Assembly (NCBI GenBank): GCA_900546925.1
Contig: UREV01000007.1
Location: 1 to 64,000 of the forward strand
Direction: 5' to 3'
Length of the DNA stretch: 64,000 nt
Origin: an uncultured Bacteroides sp.
GTDB taxonomy: Bacteria; Bacteroidota; Bacteroidia; Bacteroidales; UBA932
Below are positions 36,805-43,692 of this stretch, piece by piece. The notes under the pieces were generated by a model that saw nothing but the letters and a program-made list of their open reading frames with translations, searched no databases and was not told the origin of the DNA. Within the stretch, counting starts at the first letter, position 1, and each line of letters begins with the position of its first letter. The position numbers and the translations under genes were made by a program.

Positions 36805-36881
36805 CAAGGTTTGTTATGAAATAACACTTTTAAAACGAATTACCTTTCTGAGTGGAATAAAAAACATATAAAATCATTGAT

Positions 36882-38168
36882 ATGACACAGAAAAAATCAA
36901 ATCTTGTGGCGATTGTCACTATGTGTTTCATCTTTGCGATGATCTCATTCGTGACTAATATGGCCGCTCCTTTCGGAAACATCTGGAAAGGTCAGTACAG
37001 TTGGGCCGGAATGATGGGAAACATGATGAACTTCGCAGCTTACCTCTTCATGGGTATTCCTGCAGGTAAGATGCTTCTCAAGCATGGTTATAAGAAGACC
37101 CTTCTCATCGCGCTTGCTACAGGTTTCATCGGTATCGTTATCCAGTGGATTTCAAGCCGTGCATTCCTCGGAGCTTCAGCCATTTATGTTTACCTTCTCG
37201 GTGCCTTTATCTGCGGATTCTGCGTTTGTATGCTTAATACCGTGGTGAATCCTATGCTTAACCTTCTCGGTGGCGGTGGAAACAAAGGTAACCAGTATAT
37301 CCAGATCGGTGGTTCCATGAACTCTCTCGCAGGTACTTTTACTCCGCTTCTCGTAGGTGTTCTTATCGGAACTGTTACTGAGCAGACTTCTATGAGTGAT
37401 GTCGCTCCGCTCCTGTTTATCGCGATGGGTGTATTCGCATTGGCCTATATCATTATTTCGCTCGTGAATATTCCTGAGCCTGCGGCTGAGAGAAAGACTG
37501 TGAAATACGAGCATAGCGCTTGGAGTTTCCGTCATCTCGTGCTCGGTGTTGTGGCTATTTTCTTCTACGTAGGTGTCGAGGTAGGTATTCCTTCACAGCT
37601 TATTTTCTATTTCTCTGATGCTACAGAGAAGGGTGCAGGTATCGCTGTGAACGGTGTCGCTATCGGAGGTGCCATCGCAGCTGTTTACTGGCTTCTTATG
37701 ATGGTGGGCCGTATTTTCAGTTCATTCATCAGCGGTAAGGTAAGTACTAAGGCTCAGCTTGTTACAGTTTCTTCTGTGGCTATTCTTTTCGTAGTTATCG
37801 CGATCTTCCTTCCTAAGGAGATTACTATGACTATGCCTGCATATAGTGTTGAGGATGGTTTCACCATGGTTTCCGGAATTCCTGTCAAGGCTCTCTTCCT
37901 TGTGCTTTGCGGTCTTTGTACTTCTCTTATGTGGGGTGGTATTTTCAACCTCAGTACTGAGGGGCTCGGCAAATATACAGAGCAGGCTTCCGGTATATTC
38001 ATGATGATGGTAGTCGGTGGCGGCGTTATGCCTCTTATCCAGGATTTCATCGCTGCTGCTGCCGGTTATATGGCAAGTTACTGGCTTGTAGTAGCTATGC
38101 TTGCATATATTCTCTATTACGCCCTCGCAGGTTGTAAGAATGTTAACCCTGAAATTCCAGTAGAATAA
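36882..38168 (+). CDS. MFS sugar permease, FHS (FucP/NagP-like) family
   Basis: This 428-residue inner-membrane protein has about 12 helices and FHS-type features: FVTNMAAPFGNIWKG early, then LGAFICGFCVCMLNTVVNPMLN and ISSRAF. It probably imports the monosaccharide released by the enzymes upstream. The next gene, a ROK kinase, starts 6 bp after its stop, giving an import-and-phosphorylate pair. The exact sugar cannot be told. Confidence 0.85.
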   Translation: MTQKKSNLVAIVTMCFIFAMISFVTNMAAPFGNIWKGQYSWAGMMGNMMNFAAYLFMGIPAGKMLLKHGYKKTLLIALATGFIGIVIQWISSRAFLGASAIYVYLLGAFICGFCVCMLNTVVNPMLNLLGGGGNKGNQYIQIGGSMNSLAGTFTPLLVGVLIGTVTEQTSMSDVAPLLFIAMGVFALAYIIISLVNIPEPAAERKTVKYEHSAWSFRHLVLGVVAIFFYVGVEVGIPSQLIFYFSDATEKGAGIAVNGVAIGGAIAAVYWLLMMVGRIFSSFISGKVSTKAQLVTVSSVAILFVVIAIFLPKEITMTMPAYSVEDGFTMVSGIPVKALFLVLCGLCTSLMWGGIFNLSTEGLGKYTEQASGIFMMMVVGGGVMPLIQDFIAAAAGYMASYWLVVAMLAYILYYALAGCKNVNPEIPVE

Positions 38169-38174
38169 TATATT

Positions 38175-39143
38175 ATGAATAAGATGGATATGCCTTATGT
38201 AGTCGGCATCGATGTCGGCGGACAGACTTCTAAGTTAGGCGTCGTAGATATGAGAGGCCAGGTGTTGGCCCAGACTGTAATCAGAACAGATACACATGAC
38301 GAAATCGAGCCATATATCGATGATCTGGCCGAGGCTGTCAACAAAGTTATAACTGACGCGGGTGTTGCCGGTCAGGTTCGCGGTATCGGTATGGGTATTC
38401 CTAACGGAAACTATTATACCGGTGAAATCGAGAATGCTGTCAATCTGAAATGGGGCAAGCAGGGAACTCTTCCTGTAGCCAAGTTGCTTTCCGATAAGAT
38501 GGGGGGCATTCCTGTCGCTCTTACCAATGATGCCAATGCTGCTGCTATGGGTGAAATGACTTACGGTGCTGCCAGAGGAATGAAGAACTTCATCATGATT
38601 ACTCTTGGTACCGGCGTAGGCAGCGGAATCGTCATCAATGGCGAAGTTGTCTATGGCCACGACGGATTTGCCGGAGAGCTCGGACATACATGTGTCGTTC
38701 GTCACAATGGCCGTCTTTGCAATTGCGGCAAGACCGGCTGCTTGGAGACCTATGCTTCTGCTACCGGTGTGGCACGTACGGCACGTGAGTGGCTCGATAT
38801 GAGTGAGGAGCCGTCAGTTCTCAGAAGTCTGGACAATATCACTTCCAAGGATGTTTATGATGCAGCCAAGGAAGGTGACAAGTTGGCCATCAAGATTTTC
38901 GAGTACACAGGTACTATTCTCGGCGAGTCGTTCGCAGATTTCATTGCATTCAGCTCACCTGAGGCCATCGTCCTCTTTGGCGGTCTTGCCCGTTCCAAGG
39001 AGTTCCTCCGCGAGCCTATCGAGAATGCCATGAACGCCAACGTTCTCTCTTTGTGGCGCAACAAAGTCAAGATAGTCTTCTCCCAGCTCAAAGAGTCCGA
39101 TGCCGCCATCCTCGGCGCTTCTGCCCTCGCCTGGGAACTGTAG
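38175..39143 (+). CDS. ROK-family sugar kinase
   Basis: This 322-residue kinase has the ATP-binding motif VVGIDVGGQTSKLGVVD (start), the active-site block LTNDANAAAMGE, LGTGVGSGIVINGEV, and the ROK zinc site HTCVVRHNGRLCNCGKTGCLET. It should phosphorylate a hexose entering through the permease. Glucokinase-type activity is the default for this group. A strong terminator (39162-39202) ends the operon. Confidence 0.92.
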   Translation: MNKMDMPYVVGIDVGGQTSKLGVVDMRGQVLAQTVIRTDTHDEIEPYIDDLAEAVNKVITDAGVAGQVRGIGMGIPNGNYYTGEIENAVNLKWGKQGTLPVAKLLSDKMGGIPVALTNDANAAAMGEMTYGAARGMKNFIMITLGTGVGSGIVINGEVVYGHDGFAGELGHTCVVRHNGRLCNCGKTGCLETYASATGVARTAREWLDMSEEPSVLRSLDNITSKDVYDAAKEGDKLAIKIFEYTGTILGESFADFIAFSSPEAIVLFGGLARSKEFLREPIENAMNANVLSLWRNKVKIVFSQLKESDAAILGASALAWEL

Positions 39144-39161
39144 AGATTATTATATATTCAT

Positions 39162-39202
39162 AAAAAAGCGATTCTTTCCTTCGTGGAGAGAATCGCTTTT
39201 TT
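39162..39202. terminator. Strong intrinsic terminator after the ROK kinase
   Basis: The stem AAGCGATTCT/AGAATCGCTT is extended by A6/T6 tracts (39162-39175 with 39189-39202) and is usable in both directions. Confidence 0.9.
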
Positions 39203-39261
39203 GTTCGGCGTCTTGTCTTACTTTATTGCCCGTCACCGCATTTTTGTGATGACTCGGCGCT

Positions 39262-39331
39262 GGGTGCTGCGTCGTCGTCGGGTCGGAGGCGGTGCCCGGC
39301 GAGAGGGCACTGACCGCCGACCCGGCAGCCA
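39262..39331. repeat. GC-rich palindromic repeat, copy A
   Basis: This 70-bp segment shares ordered blocks with copy B at 41008-41100: GCGTCGTCG, GGCGGTGCCC (39288-39297), GCACTGACCGCCG (39307-39319) and GGCAGCCA. GGCGGT pairs with ACCGCC inside it. It is the same orientation as copy B, 1746 bp away. Confidence 0.8.
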
Positions 39332-39426
39332 CGATTACTTTCTTTGTTTTCTTGATTTAGGTTAGATGGGACACTTGGTCCCAAATGTTCAGAGCCCAAG
39401 TATCATTGTGTGAAATTCTTGGACAA

Positions 39427-39581
39427 CCTGGCAGGTGTTGGAGAATGTAAAATGTTGATTATGCGTTAATTGTATCTTTCTGCGCCTGTCAGGTTGTAGG
39501 AATTTATATAGGACCTGGCAGGTCGCAATCGTTGCAAATAGTTGAATGTGAATCTGTTGGCTAACTCTATTCCTGCCAAGT
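39427..39581. repeat. CCTGNCAGGT sites at multiples of 29 bp
   Basis: CCTGGCAGGT at 39427, CCTGTCAGGT at 39485, CCTGGCAGGT at 39514 and the degenerate CCTGCCAAGT at 39572. Start-to-start spacings are 58, 29 and 58 bp. The unit is itself palindromic. Confidence 0.55.
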
Positions 39582-39597
39582 CGTCCAAGATTTCCCC

Positions 39598-39636
39598 AAA
39601 GTTCACAAACTTGTGGACCACAAACTTGTGAACTTT
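39598..39636. repeat. 19-bp inverted repeat (17/19) with 1-nt centre
   Basis: AAAGTTCACAAACTTGTGG (39598-39616), A, CCACAAACTTGTGAACTTT (39618-39636). CACAAACTTGTG is also a direct repeat within it. It could be an operator, hairpin RNA or recombination site. Confidence 0.75.
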
Positions 39637-39777
39637 AGCAGAATTCTGTTTTAGAATGATGTTTTGCCAAGTATGTGGCGGGGTGCATATAGGCTGAGCG
39701 GACTGTATTGAGCAGTTGGCTGGCGTTTTGTACAACTACGTTGCCAGTGTTCTGATACAATTATGGCTCCGATAACA

Positions 39778-39807
39778 TTGTCAGTAAGATAAAAACTTGT
39801 ATCTTTG
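39778..39807 (+). promoter_or_regulatory. Promoter of the DUF3791-DUF3990 cassette
   Basis: TTG (39778-39780), 19 bp, TATCTTTG (39800-39807), matching the Bacteroidetes consensus. The first ATG is at 39860. Confidence 0.7.
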
Positions 39808-39859
39808 GAATGGTTTCGACGTGGTGATGCGTTGGGAATTAATCTAATATAACTGAGAT

Positions 39860-40072
39860 ATGGCGAAGAAGATAGATTACCTTATAGCTCTGATCAATGA
39901 GTTTGGCCGGAAGTATGGTCTTTCGGACAAAGAGTCTTATCTGTACTTGCAGAAGTATGGGGCCATCGCCATATATGAAGATTGTTACGAATATCTTCAC
40001 ACCCAGTCTTTCGACTGTGCAGCAGAAGAACTTGCAATCTACTGTAAAAGACAAGGAGGGAACATCGCATGA
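39860..40072 (+). CDS. DUF3791-like small protein, candidate antitoxin
   Basis: This 70-residue, predicted all-helical protein has the DUF3791 pattern: an N-terminal IDYLIALINEFGRKYGLSDKE helix pair, YLYLQKYGAIAIYEDCYEYLHTQSF and a final AIYCKRQGG. It is the first gene of the cassette, and its stop overlaps the ATG of the DUF3990 gene by 4 bp (ATGA, 40069-40072), implying coupled expression. In many genomes DUF3791 and DUF3990 genes are neighbours (recalled, not searched). An antitoxin or immunity role is inference from this pairing. Confidence 0.72.
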   Translation: MAKKIDYLIALINEFGRKYGLSDKESYLYLQKYGAIAIYEDCYEYLHTQSFDCAAEELAIYCKRQGGNIA

Positions 40073-40542
40073 AACTATATCATTGTTCTAATATGGACTT
40101 TGATAAGATCGACCTGTCTAAGTCTAAGCCCAACAAAGATTTCGGTAGGGCCTTCTATCTGTCAGAACATGCAGATGAGATTAAACCTGTAGGAAAGGCA
40201 AAGGTTTTGCTCCATGGAGGCGAGTTTACTATGTTGGAGTATGAGTTTGATGAGAAGTTACTCTCTGATGGAACCCTGAGAGTGTTGCGTTTTGATGCTT
40301 ATACCTCTGACTGGGCTGAGTTTATCTTTGCTAACAGAGATTTTAAGCAAAATTTCTCCCATAACTATGATGTTGTCTATGGGCCAATTGCCAATGATAA
40401 TGTGGGAGAACAGATTCGCAAATTCCGATCTCTAAGAATTCCGCTCTCTCAATTCTTGGAAGAGCTCAAATACGCAAAGGGTATAACTTTTCAATACGCG
40501 TTTTGCACGGAAAAGGCTATTAACTACTTAAAAAAATTGTAG
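40069..40542 (+). CDS. DUF3990 family, ADP-ribosyltransferase-fold protein, candidate toxin
   Basis: This 157-residue protein has ADP-ribosyltransferase-like landmarks: an N-terminal LYHCSNMDF with H5, then KDFGRAFYLSEHADEI with Y30 in the GxFYLS strand, as in DUF3990 and PARP-like ARTs. Later YDVVYGPIANDNVGEQIRKF and ITFQYAFCTEKAINYL match the family's conserved C-terminal half. It would transfer ADP-ribose from NAD+ to an unknown target in the cell. The catalytic third residue (E/Q/D) cannot be fixed by eye. It sits between two small, helical, translationally linked proteins, the layout expected of a toxin with partners. Confidence 0.72.
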   Translation: MKLYHCSNMDFDKIDLSKSKPNKDFGRAFYLSEHADEIKPVGKAKVLLHGGEFTMLEYEFDEKLLSDGTLRVLRFDAYTSDWAEFIFANRDFKQNFSHNYDVVYGPIANDNVGEQIRKFRSLRIPLSQFLEELKYAKGITFQYAFCTEKAINYLKKL

Positions 40543-40544
40543 TT

Positions 40545-40754
40545 ATGAGAAAAGAAGACTTTCAGTTTATGGTTGAAGGGATGGTTTCAGACCTCATTCA
40601 GCTGCTCATTGAGCGCCGTGGTCTTTCCATGACCGAGGCATTTGATGTCGTATATAAATCAAAGACATACGAGAATCTTCTCAATCCGGAAACAATGCTA
40701 TATTTCCAGAGTCCCGGTTATGTTTACTCGTATTTAGAGGATGAACTTAAGTGA
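40545..40754 (+). CDS. Small acidic protein of the DUF3990 cassette
   Basis: This 69-residue helical protein starts 2 bp after the DUF3990 stop. Its end (TMLYFQSPGYVYSYLEDELK) follows a conserved pattern I associate with small genes next to DUF3990. The front half (DLIQLLIERRGLSMTEAFDVVYKSKTYENLL) is amphipathic. It may be a second antitoxin, a chaperone or a substrate adaptor; nothing in the sequence decides. A hairpin with T-run 156 bp downstream (40910-40959) likely ends the operon. Confidence 0.68.
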   Translation: MRKEDFQFMVEGMVSDLIQLLIERRGLSMTEAFDVVYKSKTYENLLNPETMLYFQSPGYVYSYLEDELK

Positions 40755-40852
40755 TCGAATTCTTTATGTGTTATCATTTCTGTTTCAACTTTCGTTGATT
40801 AGTCGAATGCTTAGATAATATGCCCGTGCGGAGACGCTTCCTGTGGCTGTGC

Positions 40853-41006
40853 GGGGTCGGCGGATTTCTGATTATGGAAGTATTGAATATCAGTGAGTTA
40901 CAATAAAACCATCTGCCGACACCCATATTTTTGATGGGGTTGGCAGATGTGTATTTTTTAATTACCTGATTACTAATCTATTATAAAACTCGAATCCGCC
41001 GACCCC
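40853..41006. repeat. 14-bp perfect inverted repeat enclosing the cassette terminator
   Basis: GGGGTCGGCGGATT (40853-40866) and AATCCGCCGACCCC (40993-41006) are exact inverse copies 126 bp apart. The hairpin at 40910-40959 lies between them. The right arm abuts GC-rich repeat copy B. Confidence 0.8.
40910..40959 (+). terminator. Intrinsic terminator after the DUF3990 cassette
   Basis: CATCTGCC...CACCCAT (40910-40926) pairs with ATGGGGT-TGGCAGATG (40934-40949), with mismatches inside, followed by a T-run (40954-40959). Confidence 0.75.
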
Positions 41007-41007
41007 T

Positions 41008-41100
41008 GGGCTGCCGCGTCGTCGCCGGACGGCGGCGGTGCCCAAAGAGCGAATTGCGAAGCACCTGAGCGAGCGTGCACTGACCGCCGGCCGGCAGCCA
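41008..41100. repeat. GC-rich palindromic repeat, copy B
   Basis: This 93-bp segment shares GCGTCGTCG, GGCGGTGCCC (41034-41043), GCACTGACCGCCG (41077-41089) and GGCAGCCA with copy A. Its outer arms GGCTGCC/GGCAGCC are inverse. It lies 3 bp past the stop of the lptG-fmt frame, and there is an extra ~18-bp insert in its centre. Confidence 0.8.
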
Positions 41101-41103
41101 TGT

Positions 41104-43665
41104 TTACTTCCTTGTCTTGGCGATCTCCTCTTTCGATGTGCCAAGAGTGGTTTCCCACTCTGACGGATTACGGAATCCTGCGAGGAATGGCTTCACTTCC
41201 ATTCGTTTCTTACCTGCTAACTGTAAATCAGTCAGGGAGATGGCTCCGTCTGCCGTAGTGATGGCGAAGAACGACTTGCCGTCACTGAGAATCTGACCAG
41301 GCTTGATGTTGCTGCCGGTGTGACCCTCTTTAGCATTGACAGCTAAATTGTCATCAACTCCGTTCTGATCACCGTGGGAAGGACCGCTTGAAATACCGTC
41401 ACCCACTCCACAACGCACCAGCATTGACCTGAACTCATCTCCTTCCACTTTCGCTCCGGCGTAAATTTTCAGCTGGACAGGTGCTCCGCCGGCAGCCGGT
41501 ACTAACTCGGTGAACGCAGCAGGATATGAGCTGAGACCTCGGATTAGGTTGTAAATGCTTCTGGTAGAGTCATTCCAGTCGATGTGGCAGAGCTCGCGAG
41601 TCAGCTTCGGAGCCGACTTGAGAACCTCTGAACCCTGGATGAAACTGCGCTGGACACGAGTCTCGATATTCTTCTCGATGATTCCCTCGACGGTCTGAAC
41701 CACCAGATCTGCACCTATCGGCATCAGTTTGTCGTGCAGGTCGCCCGCAGTGTCAGTCTCCGAAATCCGGCACTCCTGCCTCAGCATAATTCCGCCTGTG
41801 TCAATGTCTTTGTCTATCATGAAGGTGGTGACACCGCTCATCTTCTCGCCGTTTATCACTGCCCAGTTGATAGGGGCGGCACCGCGATACTGAGGGAGAA
41901 GAGCTGCGTGGAGATTGAACGTACCGAGCTTAGGCATCGCCCAAACCTCTTCAGGCAACATCCTGAAGGCCACGACTACGAACAAATCTGCCTTGAAATC
42001 AGCGAGTTGATTCAGGAACTCAGGATCCTTAAGTTTTACCGGCTGGAGCACTGGGATATTGTTCTCCACGGCGAACTTCTTCACCGCACTCTCGTTCACC
42101 TTGAGACCTCGGCCACTCGGCTTGTCGGCTACAGTTACCACTCCGACTACATTATATTTGGCATCAAGAAGTGCCTTCAGAGGAGCCACCGCAAACTCCG
42201 GTGTTCCCATGTATACGATTCTTGTCTTTCTGAATGTGCTCATGAATTTGCTCTTTATTTTTCTCCACCATGAACCGAAATTATCCGTGTTGAACAAGGC
42301 GGAATCGTTTATCGCTTTCCAGGTGAAATACATTCCTATCGGGAATAGGACTATCGTCGAAACGAAGACTCCCGCTGCAGCAGAAATGGCACCGTCCTTC
42401 GCCAACTTGGTACCGGTAATGTCTACTACCCAATACAATACGAAGAACAGAACAGCGATGATGGCTGACACTCCGAGTCCTCCCTTACGGATAAACGCAC
42501 CCAACGGGGCACCGATGAAGAAGAGGATGAAGCAGGCGAGTGCCTCCGCGAACTTCTTCAAGAACTCTACATTGGAACGCCTCAGAATATACATATAACT
42601 GTATACGTCATTCTCGTATCCGCTCGTTATGGACCTGTAGTCTTCCGCCGCCGCGGCTGCCGCTTCGTAGGCCCTGAGCTCCTCGTTCTTATCCTTCCAA
42701 GGACTCAACTTACTGTGGTCGAACTTTGTCGTGCTGGCGAAATTTACCGCAGTGTCCAACTGGTTCGCCCTGCGTAGGACTCTCTTCGCAAGAAAATCAC
42801 CGGTATTCTTCACCCTGGCAGAATCATTCAGATGATTAAGCGAATCCTGACCATGCTTCAACTGCTTGATATTCATGGCTCTCACCTGATCTCCATACTT
42901 GGCCTGCTCGGTTTTCTTGAAGGCATAGTTCTGGAGAGGAATAATCATATCCTGCTGACTGAATGTGATCTTCTGGAGCTGCAGAGAAGTGTCCCTATAG
43001 GACATATTGTTGGTTTCCTGATAATTTATTCCGCTAAACAACTGGAAAGTCAGATAATCCTTCGACTGGGACATCTTCAGCATAGCCGAATCAGCGAGAG
43101 TCACGCTGGTGTTGCCCTTTCCTGAAGTGTGGTCGTAAACCATCACTCCGTGCATGATTCCCGATTTGTCGTTTTTGCTCTCGATACGCAGCACATAGCC
43201 GTCGATTCCGTCGTAGAAAGTACCGGTCGGAATATTGATTTCCTCCTTCGTCTTTCCGATATCCTCACGCAGCGTATAAATCTTATTGTACGCGACCGGA
43301 ACGAGATTGTTCACAGCGAAAAACGCCAAGACACTGATGACAACCGCGCTGACTATCAGAGGCCGCAGAACCCTGTTCAGGGAAATACCTGCGGACTTCA
43401 TGGCTATAAGCTCATTGTTCTCAGCCATCTGACCGACAGTCATGACCGAGGCCAGCAGTGTAGCCAATGGAAGGGACAGAGGCAACATGGTAGCGCTGCC
43501 CCATCCGAGGAATTCCATTATAATCTTGAGTCCCAATCCTTTACCGACGAGTTCATCGATATAAAGCCAAAGGAACTGAAGCATGAGGATGAAGACGACA
43601 ACTATCAGGATGCCGAAAAATGGCCCCAGGAAAGATTTCAATATGAATTTGTCGAGTTTCTTCAT
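41104..43665 (-). CDS. LptF/LptG-family permease fused in frame to methionyl-tRNA formyltransferase
   Basis: One open frame of 853 residues holds two complete proteins. Residues 1-474 are a YjgP/YjgQ (LptF/LptG) permease with N-terminal and C-terminal membrane blocks (FGILIVVVFILMLQFLWLYI; ALACFILFFIGAPLGAFIRKGG). Residues 475-853 are Fmt: MSTFRKTRIVYMGTPEFAV, VADKPSGRGLKV, LHAALLPQYRGAAPINWAVI with the catalytic N/H region, and DIDTGGIM. Fmt's own start M475 (ATG 42241-42243) is preserved. Fmt formylates initiator Met-tRNA, while LptF/G extracts lipopolysaccharide. The Fmt C-terminal part contains an unusual ~35-residue Gly/Asp-rich insert around MLVRCGVGDGISSG. Removing one A from the run at 42258-42262 would end the permease at WRK-stop, so the fusion may be a sequencing artefact. 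Confidence 0.88.
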   Translation of the reverse strand: MKKLDKFILKSFLGPFFGILIVVVFILMLQFLWLYIDELVGKGLGLKIIMEFLGWGSATMLPLSLPLATLLASVMTVGQMAENNELIAMKSAGISLNRVLRPLIVSAVVISVLAFFAVNNLVPVAYNKIYTLREDIGKTKEEINIPTGTFYDGIDGYVLRIESKNDKSGIMHGVMVYDHTSGKGNTSVTLADSAMLKMSQSKDYLTFQLFSGINYQETNNMSYRDTSLQLQKITFSQQDMIIPLQNYAFKKTEQAKYGDQVRAMNIKQLKHGQDSLNHLNDSARVKNTGDFLAKRVLRRANQLDTAVNFASTTKFDHSKLSPWKDKNEELRAYEAAAAAAEDYRSITSGYENDVYSYMYILRRSNVEFLKKFAEALACFILFFIGAPLGAFIRKGGLGVSAIIAVLFFVLYWVVDITGTKLAKDGAISAAAGVFVSTIVLFPIGMYFTWKAINDSALFNTDNFGSWWRKIKSKFMSTFRKTRIVYMGTPEFAVAPLKALLDAKYNVVGVVTVADKPSGRGLKVNESAVKKFAVENNIPVLQPVKLKDPEFLNQLADFKADLFVVVAFRMLPEEVWAMPKLGTFNLHAALLPQYRGAAPINWAVINGEKMSGVTTFMIDKDIDTGGIMLRQECRISETDTAGDLHDKLMPIGADLVVQTVEGIIEKNIETRVQRSFIQGSEVLKSAPKLTRELCHIDWNDSTRSIYNLIRGLSSYPAAFTELVPAAGGAPVQLKIYAGAKVEGDEFRSMLVRCGVGDGISSGPSHGDQNGVDDNLAVNAKEGHTGSNIKPGQILSDGKSFFAITTADGAISLTDLQLAGKKRMEVKPFLAGFRNPSEWETTLGTSKEEIAKTRK

Positions 43666-43692
43666 CCTCTCGTCGGTTTCGTCAATGCCGGT

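Larger units (their letters stand above)
39332..39777. other. Intergenic region with several short repeats before the DUF3990 cassette
   Basis: No credible ORF is seen. It holds four CCTGNCAGGT-type sites (39427-39581) and a long imperfect inverted repeat (39598-39636), listed separately. GGGAC-ACTTG-GTCCC occurs near 39368. Confidence 0.55.

Noticed and set aside
39427..39581. CRISPR array
   Set aside because: Repeat cores are only about 10 bp and imperfect, and no cas genes are nearby.
40545..40754. Third cassette gene as a second DUF3791 copy
   Set aside because: Its conserved end (SPGYVYSYLEDEL) differs from the DUF3791 pattern of the first gene, so I describe it only as a small acidic partner.
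40962..41158. Small minus-strand ORFs inside GC-rich copy B (beginning MAAG)
   Set aside because: Similar short frames occur by chance in copy A because the repeat DNA is similar; composition is repeat-driven and no domain is seen.
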